From positions 55,108 to 119,107 of the forward strand of contig JAPOXA010000187.1 in assembly GCA_026707325.1 (NCBI GenBank): a stretch of DNA of 64,000 nucleotides, in the 5' to 3' direction. Positions 8,189 to 16,881 of the stretch are shown piece after piece. The notes beneath the pieces are model-generated. The model ran no database searches and had not been told where the DNA came from. It saw only the letters and a list, made by a program, of their open reading frames with translations. The translations under genes and the position numbers were made by a program. The stretch is from Acidobacteriota bacterium (lineage in GTDB: Bacteria > Acidobacteriota > Thermoanaerobaculia > Multivoradales > Multivoraceae). Positions within the stretch are counted from its first letter, which is position 1. Each line of letters opens with the position of its first letter.

Positions 8189-8566
8189 ATGATTCCCGAC
8201 GACCGCCTGTACACGGCGCAACACGAATGGCTCAAGGTCGAGGCCGGCGAGGCCGTGCTCGGCATCACGGACTTCGCCCAGCAGGAACTGGGCGACGTCG
8301 TGTTCGTCGACCTGCCGGCGGCGGGGCAGGAGTTCGCGGCCGGATCGGAGATCGGCGCGATCGAATCGGTCAAGGCGGTCGCGGAGATCTACACGCCCGT
8401 GGCGGGCTCGGTCGAGGCCGTCAACGATGGGCTCGAGGACGCTCCGGAGCTGGTCAACGAGGACCCCTACGGCGAAGGCTGGCTGGTGCGTTTGCGACTC
8501 GGCGAGGAGGGTCCGCGGGACGACCTGATGACCGCCGCCGACTACGAGGCGCAGTTGGCGGGCTGA
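8189..8566 (+). CDS. gcvH: Glycine cleavage system H protein
   Basis: GcvH is the small lipoyl carrier that shuttles the aminomethyl intermediate between the P, T and L proteins. The 125-aa sequence starts with the typical DRLYTAQHEWLK and carries the lipoylation site in GAIESVKAV, with the modified Lys at residue 62. It ends with the usual ELVNEDPYGEGWLVRL. A strong AGGAGGAG Shine-Dalgarno sequence at 8171-8178 supports the ATG at 8189. It follows gcvT directly and is surely co-transcribed with it. Confidence 0.96.
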   Translation: MIPDDRLYTAQHEWLKVEAGEAVLGITDFAQQELGDVVFVDLPAAGQEFAAGSEIGAIESVKAVAEIYTPVAGSVEAVNDGLEDAPELVNEDPYGEGWLVRLRLGEEGPRDDLMTAADYEAQLAG

Positions 8567-8581
8567 TCGGGACGCGTGGCG

Positions 8582-9028
8582 ATGAAGGGCCTGGAGACCG
8601 TCATCCTGTCGTCGAGCCTGGCGGCGTGGTCGGTCGGCATCCTGGCCCAGATCGGCATTCTGCAGTGGAACCTGACGTTCGAGCTGGAGCTCTACCCGCT
8701 CTACATCCTGGCCGCGTTCACCGGCTGGTTCTTCGGCAACGTCTACGTTCACCGTTCGGGCCGCGAACGCCGCATCGCGGGCCGGGCTCTGGACGAGGTC
8801 ATTCTCCAGGTGGCCCGCACCCGGCTCCTGTTCGTGCTCTACCTGTTCGGGCCGCCCGGCTGGCTGTACCTGGTTCGTTCCATGGGCCGGAGGGAACAGC
8901 TCGAGGAGATGCCGTTGGTGCCGATCCTCACCTTCGGGGTGTACGCGGCGCTGTTCGCGGTGCCCGTCCTGCTGCGGGGCACGGCCGCCCAGCGGCGGAA
9001 GCTCGAGCTGGGCGGAGGCGATGACTAG
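8582..9028 (+). CDS. Unrecognised multi-pass membrane protein
   Basis: I do not recognise this 148-aa protein. It shows three or four hydrophobic segments: near the N-terminus (ETVILSSSLAAWSVGILAQ), around residue 40-50 (LYPLYILAAFTGWFF), around 85-95 (LLFVLYLFGPPGWLYL) and around 115-130 (PILTFGVYAALFAVPVLL), separated by Arg-rich loops. It sits between gcvH and larE and overlaps larE by 8 nt, so it belongs to the same transcript. The ATG at 8582 lies 9 nt after GGGA; a GTG two codons earlier is also possible. No role in glycine cleavage or Lar cofactor synthesis can be claimed. Confidence 0.65.
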   Translation: MKGLETVILSSSLAAWSVGILAQIGILQWNLTFELELYPLYILAAFTGWFFGNVYVHRSGRERRIAGRALDEVILQVARTRLLFVLYLFGPPGWLYLVRSMGRREQLEEMPLVPILTFGVYAALFAVPVLLRGTAAQRRKLELGGGDD

Positions 9029-9899
9029 GAGCGGCGACGCCGGGCGGAGGCGCCACGATGCCGGGCGGGATGCCTGGCCGTTCGAAGGCGGCAAGGCTTC
9101 GCCGCGGGCGGCCGAGATGCTCGCGCGGAGGATCGAGGACGACCTGAGGCGGCGCGGCCCGGTGCTGGTCGCCTTCTCGGGCGGGGTCGACTCCGGACTG
9201 GTGGCGGCCCTGGCCCAGCGCGTCCTGGGCGACCGGGCGCTGGCGGTGACGGCTGCGGCCGAGACCCTCGCCGGCTCGGAACTCGATCACGCGCGCAGGC
9301 TGGCGGCCGAGATCGGCATCCGCCATCGGGTGACCACCTACAGCGAACTGGACGAGCCCGAGTTCCGGGCCAACCCCCGTCACCGTTGCTACGTGTGCCA
9401 GGGCCTGCGCATGGACCGCATGGTGGAACTGGCGGATTCCGGGGGCTTCGCCACCGTCTGCGACGGCACGAACGCCTCGGATCCGGGCCCGGACCGTCGG
9501 GGCCTGCGGGCCGTGCGCGAGCGAGGGGTCTACAGCCCGTTGCTGGAGCACGGCGTGACGAAGGCGGATGCCCGTGGGCTGGCGCGGGCGCTTGGTCTCA
9601 CGGTCTGGAACCGGCCGGCGAATGCCTGCCTGTCTTCGCGGATACCTCACGGCCAGCTCGTCACGCTGCCCAAGCTCCGGCGCATCGAGGACGCCGAGGC
9701 GGAACTCCAGGGCCGCGGCTTCCGCGTCCTCAGAGTTCGTCACGACGGCGACTCGGCGCGGGTCGAAGTGGGGAAGGGCGAACTGCCGGCCGCCGAGAGG
9801 CAGTGGAGCGAGATCGAGGCGCGTCTGCTCGAGCTCGGTTTCGATGGCGCCGCGCTCGACCCGCGCGGCTACCGGACCGGCGGCGCGGACGCCGCGTAG
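9021..9899 (+). CDS. larE: LarE, ATP-dependent sacrificial sulfur transferase
   Basis: LarE activates the carboxylates of pyridinium-3,5-biscarboxylic acid mononucleotide with ATP and inserts sulfur, a step in making the nickel-pincer nucleotide cofactor of lactate racemase. The sequence has the PP-loop FSGGVDSGLVAAL, the Cys-containing HRCYVCQGLR, and ANACLSSRIPHG, whose Cys matches the sulfur-donating residue of characterised LarE. Length is 292 aa, slightly longer than usual because of a charged N-terminus. larB follows after an 86-nt gap that contains a GCCGGCC hairpin. No larC or larA is in view, so the client enzyme is unknown. Confidence 0.92.
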   Translation: MTRSGDAGRRRHDAGRDAWPFEGGKASPRAAEMLARRIEDDLRRRGPVLVAFSGGVDSGLVAALAQRVLGDRALAVTAAAETLAGSELDHARRLAAEIGIRHRVTTYSELDEPEFRANPRHRCYVCQGLRMDRMVELADSGGFATVCDGTNASDPGPDRRGLRAVRERGVYSPLLEHGVTKADARGLARALGLTVWNRPANACLSSRIPHGQLVTLPKLRRIEDAEAELQGRGFRVLRVRHDGDSARVEVGKGELPAAERQWSEIEARLLELGFDGAALDPRGYRTGGADAA

Positions 9900-9935
9900 C
9901 CGGTGGCCGCGAGAGGATGGCGACCCCGTCGGTGC

Positions 9936-9953
9936 GCCGGCCTTCCGGCCGGC
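9936..9953. repeat. Single REP-type hairpin between larE and larB
   Basis: The sequence GCCGGCC-TTCC-GGCCGGC is a perfect 7-bp hairpin. It matches the inner hairpin shared by the longer palindromic elements at 4990-5131 and 56476-56545 and may be a solo unit of that family or a chance GC-rich stem. It lies between two co-directional genes and could stabilise or attenuate the message. Confidence 0.5.
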
Positions 9954-9985
9954 ATCCGGGAGATGACGTCCGGAAGGCCCGGGCG

Positions 9986-10744
9986 ATGAGACGGGATCAG
10001 CTTCTCGAGCTGCTGCGGGGCGTCGCCGCCGGCGACATCTCGCCGGAGCAGGCGCACGAACGGGTAGCACGTCTGCCCTATCTGGACCTGGGCGCGGCCA
10101 GGCTCGATCTCGATCGGGAACTCCGGACCGGCCTGCCCGAGATCGTCTTCGCTCAGGGCAAGAGCGACGACGAGCTGATTCGGATCGTTGAAGCGATGAT
10201 GGCGGACGCGGGCCGGGTGCTGGTCACGCGGGTGGCGCCGGCTGCCGGCGAACTTCTGAGCGCGGCGATTGCCGGCGGCCGCTTCGAGCCCAGGGCGGGG
10301 GTGTGGAGCGCCGGCCGCCTGGGGCCGCCGTCCGGGCGGAGGGTCGCCGTGCTGAGCGCCGGCACGTCGGACTTTCCGGTGGCGGAGGAGGCCGCGTCGT
10401 GTACCGAATGGCTGGGGCACGAAGTCGAGCGGATCCGGGATGTCGGCGTCGCCGGCATCCAGCGCGCGCTCGACTCGATCGATTCCCTCCGCCGGGCCGA
10501 CGTCGCCGTCGTCGTGGCGGGAATGGACGGCGCCCTGCCGACGGTGGTCGCCGGCCTGGTGTCCTGTCCGGTCGTCGCAGTGCCGACCAGCGTCGGCTAC
10601 GGCGCGAGCTTCGAGGGGCTCGCGCCGTTGCTGACCATGCTGACGGCCTGCGCCCCGGGCATCGCCGTCGTCAACATCGACAACGGGTTCGGCGCGGCGG
10701 CGCTGACTCACCGCATTCTGTCGACCAGCATCGCGTCGCCGTAG
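9986..10744 (+). CDS. larB: LarB, pyridinium-3,5-biscarboxylic acid mononucleotide synthase
   Basis: LarB carboxylates and hydrolyses nicotinic acid adenine dinucleotide to make the pincer-nucleotide precursor used by LarE. The C-terminal half is PurE-like: VAVLSAGTSDFPVAEEA, the VVVAGMDGALPTVVAGL segment and VPTSVGYGASFEGLAPL are family hallmarks. The N-terminal third is the usual helical extension (LLELLRGVAAGDISPEQA). Length is 252 aa. Its last 37 nt overlap the end of the convergent queA gene. The pairing with larE strongly supports the pathway call. Confidence 0.92.
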   Translation: MRRDQLLELLRGVAAGDISPEQAHERVARLPYLDLGAARLDLDRELRTGLPEIVFAQGKSDDELIRIVEAMMADAGRVLVTRVAPAAGELLSAAIAGGRFEPRAGVWSAGRLGPPSGRRVAVLSAGTSDFPVAEEAASCTEWLGHEVERIRDVGVAGIQRALDSIDSLRRADVAVVVAGMDGALPTVVAGLVSCPVVAVPTSVGYGASFEGLAPLLTMLTACAPGIAVVNIDNGFGAAALTHRILSTSIASP

Positions 10745-11736
10745 GAATAGAAGCGAAAGCCGCTCCCGACCGCCTGGCGGTAGGCGTCGAGGACGCGGTT
10801 CCGGCCGGCGAACGCGCAGACCAGCATGAGCAGCGTCGAGCGGGGCAGGTGGAAGTTCGTGATCAGCCGGTCGATCACCCGGAACCGGTAGCCCGGACGG
10901 ATGTAGAGCCCGGTCCGGCCGGCGCCGGCGGCGACCAGTCCATCCTCCGACGCCGCGGTCTCGAGAGAACGGACGACGGTCGTGCCGACGGCCACCACCC
11001 GGCGCCCGCTTCGGCGGGTGGCGGCGACCGCCTCGGCGGTGGCCTCCGGGATCTCGAAGCGCTCCAGGTCCGTGACGTGCGCTTCCGGGTTCTCCGTCTT
11101 GACCGGCCGGAAGGTGCCCGGTCCGACGTGAAGCGTGAGGCTCGCCCGCCGGACCCCGCGCCGTTCGAGCGCAGCCAGGAGCGCGGGGGTGAAGTGGAGG
11201 CCGGCCGTTGGCGCCGCGACCGCGCCCGGCCGCGCCGCGTAGACCGTCTGGTAGCGCTCCCGGTCCCGCGGCTCGACCGGCCGGACGATGTACGGCGGCA
11301 GGGGCGGCTCGCCGATCTCCTCCAGGAGCGGTTCGATCGGATGCTCGAAGGCCAGCCGGAAGCGTCCGTCGGCGCGTTCCTCGACCCGTGCCGCCGGCCC
11401 GCGCTCGACCTCGATGGTTGCGCCCGGGACCATGCGCCGGCCGGGGCGGAGCATGCACCACCAGGAGGCGGGACCGTCCCGCTCGACCAGCAGGATCTCC
11501 ACCGCGCCGCCGGTCGGTCGCCGGGCCCGCAGCCGGGCCGGGATGACACGGGTGTCGTTGACGACGAGCAGGTCGCCGGGATCGAGCAGGTCCGGCAGCT
11601 CGTCGAAACGCCGCTCCCCGGTGGTCCGGCCGAGCACCAGCAGGCGGCTCTCGCCGCGTTCTCCGGGGTGCTGGGCGATCGCTTCCTGAGGCAGGTGGTA
11701 GTCGAAGTCCGAGGTCCGGAGCCTGCTGCCGGTCAT
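10708..11736 (-). CDS. queA: S-adenosylmethionine:tRNA ribosyltransferase-isomerase
   Basis: QueA transfers and isomerises the ribosyl moiety of SAM onto 7-aminomethyl-7-deazaguanine in tRNA, forming epoxyqueuosine. Motifs include FDYHLPQEAIAQHP, LVVNDTRVIPARL, APTAGLHFT and LHVGPGTFRPV, and the C-terminal ITNFHLPRSTLLMLV. Length 342 aa matches the family. The ATG overlaps the stop of the upstream ABC permease gene (ATGA), so queA is the last gene of the peptide-transporter operon. The 3' end overlaps larB from the other strand. Confidence 0.96.
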   Translation of the reverse strand: MTGSRLRTSDFDYHLPQEAIAQHPGERGESRLLVLGRTTGERRFDELPDLLDPGDLLVVNDTRVIPARLRARRPTGGAVEILLVERDGPASWWCMLRPGRRMVPGATIEVERGPAARVEERADGRFRLAFEHPIEPLLEEIGEPPLPPYIVRPVEPRDRERYQTVYAARPGAVAAPTAGLHFTPALLAALERRGVRRASLTLHVGPGTFRPVKTENPEAHVTDLERFEIPEATAEAVAATRRSGRRVVAVGTTVVRSLETAASEDGLVAAGAGRTGLYIRPGYRFRVIDRLITNFHLPRSTLLMLVCAFAGRNRVLDAYRQAVGSGFRFYSYGDAMLVDRMR

Positions 11737-12773
11737 GCTTCGCCGAGCCAGGTGCGGATCGCCCACGGTGAGCGCCGGCGCGTCTCGCGGCCGCCGGCCC
11801 CCAGCCTGGCAAGGCGGTCGCTGAGGCCGTCGGCGAGCAGGCTCGAGCCGAGCACGGCGGCCGCGACCATCAGGCCGGGGAAGGCGGCGATCCACCATGC
11901 CGTGGTCAGGTGGCTCTGGCCGTCCGCGATCATCGAACCCCAACTCGGCTGCGGCGGCTGGACGCCGAGCCCCAGGAAAGAGAGCGCCGATTCGACCAGA
12001 ATGCAGGCCCCCACCCGCAGACTGGCGTCTACCAGCAGGGGCGTCGTCGCGTTCGGCAGCAGATGGCGGATGAGCACGCCCGCTGGTGAGCGCCCGGCGG
12101 CGGCGGCGGCGAGCGCGAACCGTTCCTGCTTCAGCCGCAGCAGTTCGGCCCGGACCAAGCGCGCGAGACCCATCCAGCCCGTGCCGCCGATCAGCAGCAC
12201 CAGGAGCGTGGTGTCCGGCCGGTAGAGCGCTGCCAGCAGGAGCACCAGGGCCAGGTGGGGGAAGCAGAGCAGGCCGTCCACCGTGCGCATCAGCGTCTGG
12301 TCGACGAAGCGGCCGCCGATCGCGGCGCAGGAGCCGACCAGGGTGCCCGCGGTCAGCGCGAGGCCGGCGGCCAGCAGGCCGATGGTCAAGGACACGCGTG
12401 AGCCGTGGAGCAGGCGCGAAAGGACGTCGCGCCCCAGGGCGTCCGTGCCCAGCCAGTTCCTGCGCCGCTCGGCGATGCCCTCCTCGCGGTGGTTCGTCAC
12501 GGAACCGAATGGAACGCGAAGCGAACCCGAGCGTCGCTCGAGAACCAGGTCGGCGCCGTCGACCGTCACCCGTTCCGCCAGCAACGGCTCGGCGCCGAGC
12601 GTGCGGACGACGAGCAGGGAGGACAGGGGCGGCCGCCGGCTCGACTCGGCGGCGTCGAGTTGCTCCGCGGGGTCGTGTGGCGCAAGCAGGGGGGCGGCCG
12701 CCGCGAGCAAGGCCAGACCGCAGAGGATGCCGGCTCCGGTGCGGGCCGCCGGTGGCAGGGGAGACCGGCTCAT
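11733..12773 (-). CDS. Peptide/nickel-type ABC transporter permease (DppC/OppC)
   Basis: This 346-aa inner-membrane permease belongs to the binding-protein-dependent transport family. It has an N-terminal membrane anchor, a periplasmic region of about 80 residues, then the core with NWLGTDALGRDVLSRLLHGSR and the ATPase-contact loop AAAAAGRSPAGVLIRHLLPN. The ending WGSMIADGQSHLTTAWW is typical of DppC. It is translationally coupled to both neighbours: its ATG overlaps the DppB-type gene and its stop overlaps queA. No ATPase gene is found in the window. Confidence 0.9.
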   Translation of the reverse strand: MSRSPLPPAARTGAGILCGLALLAAAAPLLAPHDPAEQLDAAESSRRPPLSSLLVVRTLGAEPLLAERVTVDGADLVLERRSGSLRVPFGSVTNHREEGIAERRRNWLGTDALGRDVLSRLLHGSRVSLTIGLLAAGLALTAGTLVGSCAAIGGRFVDQTLMRTVDGLLCFPHLALVLLLAALYRPDTTLLVLLIGGTGWMGLARLVRAELLRLKQERFALAAAAAGRSPAGVLIRHLLPNATTPLLVDASLRVGACILVESALSFLGLGVQPPQPSWGSMIADGQSHLTTAWWIAAFPGLMVAAAVLGSSLLADGLSDRLARLGAGGRETRRRSPWAIRTWLGEA

Positions 12774-13735
12774 TCCACGCGGATCCTCGGGTCCAGCCGG
12801 GTGAGGAGGAGGTCCGCGGCGAGTGACGCGGCGATGACCAGGACGGCGCCGTATGCGGTGGCCGCGAGGACCACGGGAATGTCCCCCGACTGGATCGCCA
12901 GGAGGGTCGCAGTGCCAAGGCCGGGCCAGGCGAAGACGACTTCGGCCACGACGGCGCCGGAAAGCAGGAGGGGCGCCGACACGGAGGCAAGCTGAAGCAG
13001 GCGCGGAGCGGCATGAGCGAGGCCGTGGACGAGCAGGATCCGTGTCTCGGAAAGGCCGCGGGCCCGGGCCGCGCGACCGGCCTCGGTGGCCTGGAACTCG
13101 ATCAGCGAACTCCGGGTGTAGCGGGCGATGTCGCCGGCCATCGACAGGCCGAGGACCAGCGCCGGAAGCCACAGGTGCGCCAGCACGTCGAGAGCGGCGG
13201 CTGCCGGCCCGAGTTCGAAGGCGGCGGCGGACGTCATGCCGCCGGCCGGCGCCAGCCCCAGACCCACCGCCAGCACGAGGACCGCCATCAGGCCGACCCA
13301 GAAGGTGGGCATGGCGTAGACCAGCAGGCTTGCGACGCGCACGCTCAGGTCGAGCCGCGAGTTCGGGCGGAAGGCCGCGATCAGGCCCAGACCGATCCCG
13401 AGCAGGTACTGGGCGAGCAGGGCGGCGCCGGCCAGAAGGAGGGTGGGCGGCAAGGCATCGAACAGAAGGTCCGCCACGGGCTGGCCGGTCCGGTAGGACT
13501 GCCCCCAGTCCCAGCGCAGGACGACCGCTCCCAGCCAACGGAGATACTGCGCGGGAAGCGGCTGATCGAGCCCGTAGAGCGCGCGCAGCCGCTCCGCCTG
13601 CTCCGGCGGAATTCGTGGGTCGGAGGGCGCCATCGGATCGCCGGGCGCCAGCGCCACGACGGCGAACGCGAGAGTCAGGACGATCAGGAAGAGCACCGCC
13701 GCGGCCAGCAGGCGGCGCAGAACGAATCGGATCAC
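12770..13735 (-). CDS. Peptide/nickel-type ABC transporter permease (DppB/OppB)
   Basis: This 321-aa protein shows the DppB/OppB pattern: an N-terminal RRLLAAAVLFLIVLTLAF segment, the loop GLDQPLPAQYLRWLGAVV, and the core with PTFWVGLMAV and YTRSSLIE. The EAA-like cytoplasmic loop ARARGLSETRILLVHGLAHA contacts the missing ATPase. It lies 16 nt downstream of the substrate-binding protein gene and overlaps the second permease by 4 nt. The transported substrate is probably a peptide, inferred from family only. Confidence 0.9.
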   Translation of the reverse strand: MIRFVLRRLLAAAVLFLIVLTLAFAVVALAPGDPMAPSDPRIPPEQAERLRALYGLDQPLPAQYLRWLGAVVLRWDWGQSYRTGQPVADLLFDALPPTLLLAGAALLAQYLLGIGLGLIAAFRPNSRLDLSVRVASLLVYAMPTFWVGLMAVLVLAVGLGLAPAGGMTSAAAFELGPAAAALDVLAHLWLPALVLGLSMAGDIARYTRSSLIEFQATEAGRAARARGLSETRILLVHGLAHAAPRLLQLASVSAPLLLSGAVVAEVVFAWPGLGTATLLAIQSGDIPVVLAATAYGAVLVIAASLAADLLLTRLDPRIRVE

Positions 13736-13751
13736 CAGCGCGGCCGGAGGA

Positions 13752-15335
13752 TCAACGCCACGCCCACTCCTGGAGGTTCGCCAGGGGGCTCAGGGCGTTC
13801 GGCGCCACGGATTCGAGTTCAACGTCGAACGCGGCCAGGCTCAGCGGTTCCCACAGCACCAGCATCGGCTGGTCGTCGTGCAGAATGCGCTGCAGCCGGT
13901 GGAGGTCTTCCAGGCCGGCCGAGGGGTCGGGCCGGGCGGCGAAGCTGTCGAGCAGCCGATCGACTTCGGGGTTGCCGTACGCGGCGTAGTTGTCGCCGCC
14001 GGGGATCGATTGGCTGTGGAAGGCGTAACGGAGGTCGAGACTGGTGTCGATCGCGAAGGCGGAGGCCGCGGCGTCGAAGTCCTTGTCGCGCATCCGCTGA
14101 ATCAGGGCACCTGGTTCGACGCGGCGGGGCTGGGCGTCGATGCCGACCGCGCGGAGGTCGGCCTGAATCATCTGCATCGCGTCCCAACGGGCGGGGGCGC
14201 CGGCGAAGGTCGCCAGCTCGAACCGGAACGGCACGCCGTCGCGGTCGAGGATGCCGTCGCCGTCGCCGTCGGTCCAGCCGGCGGCGGCGAGCGCGTCGCG
14301 GGCGGCCGGCGGATCGTAGCGCCAGGGTTCAAGCCCGGCGTTGTGCGCCCAGACGCTCGAGATGATGGGGCTGTTACCGACTTCGGCGTAGCCATGCCAG
14401 ATGGTGTCCACCATCGCCTGGCGGTCGATCGCCATGGCCAGGGCTCGACGGGTCTCCGCGTCCTGGAACCAGGGCCTTCGGGTGTTCCACGACACGAAGG
14501 TGAACTGGCGGTTGGGGTAGGCGATCAGGCGGAGGCCGGGCCGATTCGCAATCCGCTGCGCGTCGGTTGCGCCGAGCCCGCTGACGACGTCGACTTCACC
14601 CGAGAGCAGCAGGTTCGTCAGCGCGGCGCTGTCGGTCGCCGAGCGCAGGATGATGCGCTCGAGGCGCGGGAGACCGTCCTCGAAGTAGTTCGGGTTCCGG
14701 CCCAGCACGAGTTCCTGGCCGGGCGTCCGGTTCTCCAGCAGGAAGGGGCCGCTGGTGACCAGGTTCTCGAAGAACCAGCCGGGGTCGCTGCGCCACTCGG
14801 CGAAGGGCCGCTGCTCCCAGGCGTGCTTCGGGAGGATGAGTCCGGTCGAGACGTCGGCCAGCGCGGTGGGCAGGGCGGCGTCGAGGTGGAAGCGGACCGT
14901 CGCGGCGTCGACCACTTCGACGTCGGCGATCGACTCCTTGGAGAACGAGTAGTCCCAGGCGACGTTCGCGTCGGTCTGAGCGAGCCAGCTAAACCGGACG
15001 TCCTCGGCCGTCACCGGTTCGCCGTCGCTCCACACGGCGTCCGGACGCAGCCGCGCGGTCAAGCGCAGGCGATCCTCGGAGAACTCCCAGTCGGCCGCCA
15101 GAGCGGGCGCCCAGGTCGGCGGACCGTCGCGGAAGTCCGGTCGTTCCGCCATCAGCGGCAGGAAGAACTGGTTGCCGATCGCGCTGTACGTGAGTGTCGC
15201 GGGTCCGATCAACTCGTTCGGCGTCGGATACTCGAAGCGCATGCCGACGGTGAGGCGCGTGGTGTCCCGCGGGATGTCGGAAGCGCAGCCCCAACCGAGC
15301 ATGGCAGCCAGTCCGGCCGCCGCCAGGAGCCGCAT
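13752..15335 (-). CDS. Peptide ABC transporter substrate-binding lipoprotein (SBP family 5)
   Basis: This periplasmic binding protein captures the substrate for the two permeases encoded after it. It begins with a short signal peptide ending in a lipobox (MLGWGC), so the mature protein is lipid-anchored at Cys. Family-5 features are LRPDAVWSDGEPVTAEDV, ETRRALAMAIDRQAMVD and the late DRLLDSFAARPD segment. A DGDGDGILDRDG stretch near residue 350 resembles the EF-hand-like loop seen in many family members. The ATG at 15335 gives a compact signal peptide (527 aa); an ATG at 15353 would add six residues. Confidence 0.88.
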   Translation of the reverse strand: MRLLAAAGLAAMLGWGCASDIPRDTTRLTVGMRFEYPTPNELIGPATLTYSAIGNQFFLPLMAERPDFRDGPPTWAPALAADWEFSEDRLRLTARLRPDAVWSDGEPVTAEDVRFSWLAQTDANVAWDYSFSKESIADVEVVDAATVRFHLDAALPTALADVSTGLILPKHAWEQRPFAEWRSDPGWFFENLVTSGPFLLENRTPGQELVLGRNPNYFEDGLPRLERIILRSATDSAALTNLLLSGEVDVVSGLGATDAQRIANRPGLRLIAYPNRQFTFVSWNTRRPWFQDAETRRALAMAIDRQAMVDTIWHGYAEVGNSPIISSVWAHNAGLEPWRYDPPAARDALAAAGWTDGDGDGILDRDGVPFRFELATFAGAPARWDAMQMIQADLRAVGIDAQPRRVEPGALIQRMRDKDFDAAASAFAIDTSLDLRYAFHSQSIPGGDNYAAYGNPEVDRLLDSFAARPDPSAGLEDLHRLQRILHDDQPMLVLWEPLSLAAFDVELESVAPNALSPLANLQEWAWR

Positions 15336-15370
15336 CGCAACCACGGGAATCATCGTACACCGCGGCTGTC

Positions 15371-16768
15371 TTGTACCGTTCGAGCGTGTGGGACTGGATC
15401 GGCAGGGACGGAGGTCAACGGCGCCGGCGCGCCTGGGCGGCGGTCCTCGGCGCCTTCGTTCTCGCCGACCTCGCCCTGTTCGGCTGGCTGATTTTCCGGT
15501 CGCTGTCCGAGCGGGAGCTGAACCGGATCGTGATCGAGGCCCGGGCGGAGGCGGAGGACCTCGCCGAGCGCATCGCGGGCCGGGTGGAGAGCACCGGTCG
15601 CGACCTGTACACGGCGATGGCGACCGAATCGGAGACGCGCAGCTACATCGATTCCGTGCTCGTGCAGCGCGACATCGTCGAGACCGTCGAGGTCTTCGAC
15701 AGCGAGGGTCACCTGGTGTTCCGCAATCGCCGGGACGAAACCCGCACCGACGTCGGAAGCCCGCCGAACCTGGAGTCGCCGTCGCTGGTCGCGGAGACGG
15801 TGACCAACCAGGTGCCCTACGAGATCGTGACGGTACCGGTCGGCACGGTAGGCACCTTCCAGATCGGGATCTCGCGCAGCGAGCTGCAGCAGAGGCTCGT
15901 GACCCTGCGCCGTGAGTTGCTGCGCCAGACCGCGATCGTCGCGGTGTTGACCGTCGCGCTGTTCGTGGCCGGCTACCTGCTCTACAGCCGCCTTTCGAGG
16001 CGGACCGCCCTGGTCGAGCGGCAGGCGCAGGAGGCGGAACAGATGGCCTACGTCGGCACCCTCGCTTCCGGCCTCGCGCACGAGATCCGCAGTCCCCTGA
16101 ACTCGTTGAACCTGAACATGCAGATGCTCCAGGAAGAGATGCCGGCGGGCTCCTCGGAGCGTCTGGTCGCGATCACGCGTTCGGAAGTCGGTCGCCTGGA
16201 ACGCCTCGTGTCCGACTTCCTGAGCTATGCGCGTCCGGAGGAGCTGAAGCTCGAGCAGACGACCGCGTCCGAACTCCTGGGCCACGGCGCCGAGGTGGTG
16301 GCCGGCAAGCTCCGGTCCGCCGGCATCCCCGTGGAGATCGACGACCGTAGCGGCGGCGTTCCCTTTCAGGTCGATCGAGAGCAGATGAACCAGTTACTGC
16401 TGAACCTGATCGACAATGCGGTGGCGGCGATGAGCGACTGCGACCGTCCCGTTCTCCGCCTCGAAGCGGAAGCCCGGCCGGGATCGGTCGTGCTCGCGGT
16501 TGGCGACAACGGGCCGGGCGTCGCCCCCACGGACCGGGAGCGGGTGTTCGACCTGTTCCACTCGGGACGTCGCGGCGGCACCGGCCTGGGTCTGGCGATC
16601 GTCCGCCGCATTGCCGCCACCCACGGCGGGGAGGCGCGGGTTCGGCAGGGGGGGACCGCGGGAGCGACCTTCGAGGTCGAGTTGCCGCTGTCGCCCGGTC
16701 CGTCGCGGCCGCCAAGGGCGGCGAGGCGGCGCGCCGAACGTGAGGCATCGGGTTCCGCCGACCATTGA
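15371..16768 (+). CDS. Membrane sensor histidine kinase, orphan
   Basis: This 465-aa kinase has a membrane segment at about residues 22-42, an extracytoplasmic sensor region to about 175, and a second membrane segment at about 186-205. The HisKA motif LAHEIRSPLNSLN follows, with the phospho-accepting His at residue 237. The ATP-binding domain shows the N-box LLLNLIDNAVAAM, G1 VGDNGPGV and G2 GGTGLGLAIV. The arrangement resembles NtrB/ZraS-type kinases. No response regulator gene is adjacent, so its partner is elsewhere. The start is a TTG at 15371; a GTG at 15386 is an alternative. The tail past residue 445 is Arg-rich and non-conserved. Confidence 0.9.
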   Translation: MYRSSVWDWIGRDGGQRRRRAWAAVLGAFVLADLALFGWLIFRSLSERELNRIVIEARAEAEDLAERIAGRVESTGRDLYTAMATESETRSYIDSVLVQRDIVETVEVFDSEGHLVFRNRRDETRTDVGSPPNLESPSLVAETVTNQVPYEIVTVPVGTVGTFQIGISRSELQQRLVTLRRELLRQTAIVAVLTVALFVAGYLLYSRLSRRTALVERQAQEAEQMAYVGTLASGLAHEIRSPLNSLNLNMQMLQEEMPAGSSERLVAITRSEVGRLERLVSDFLSYARPEELKLEQTTASELLGHGAEVVAGKLRSAGIPVEIDDRSGGVPFQVDREQMNQLLLNLIDNAVAAMSDCDRPVLRLEAEARPGSVVLAVGDNGPGVAPTDRERVFDLFHSGRRGGTGLGLAIVRRIAATHGGEARVRQGGTAGATFEVELPLSPGPSRPPRAARRRAEREASGSADH

Positions 16769-16794
16769 CCGTTTCATTGGGCGGGTGCTACTGT
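16765..16794 (+). promoter_or_regulatory. Sigma70-type promoter of rplU-rpmA-obgE
   Basis: TTGACC and TACTGT are separated by 18 nt, close to the vegetative consensus, and stand out in a GC-rich background. The promoter lies about 90 nt before the rplU start. A perfect ACGCCGC-TGTG-GCGGCGT hairpin at 16807-16824 falls within the likely leader and may regulate the ribosomal protein genes. Confidence 0.65.
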
Positions 16795-16881
16795 CGGCCG
16801 CCGAAAACGCCGCTGTGGCGGCGTAGCGCGGATGACGATATCCGGCGCGCGGAGCGATCGGCGCGCCGCTGAGAGAGAACG

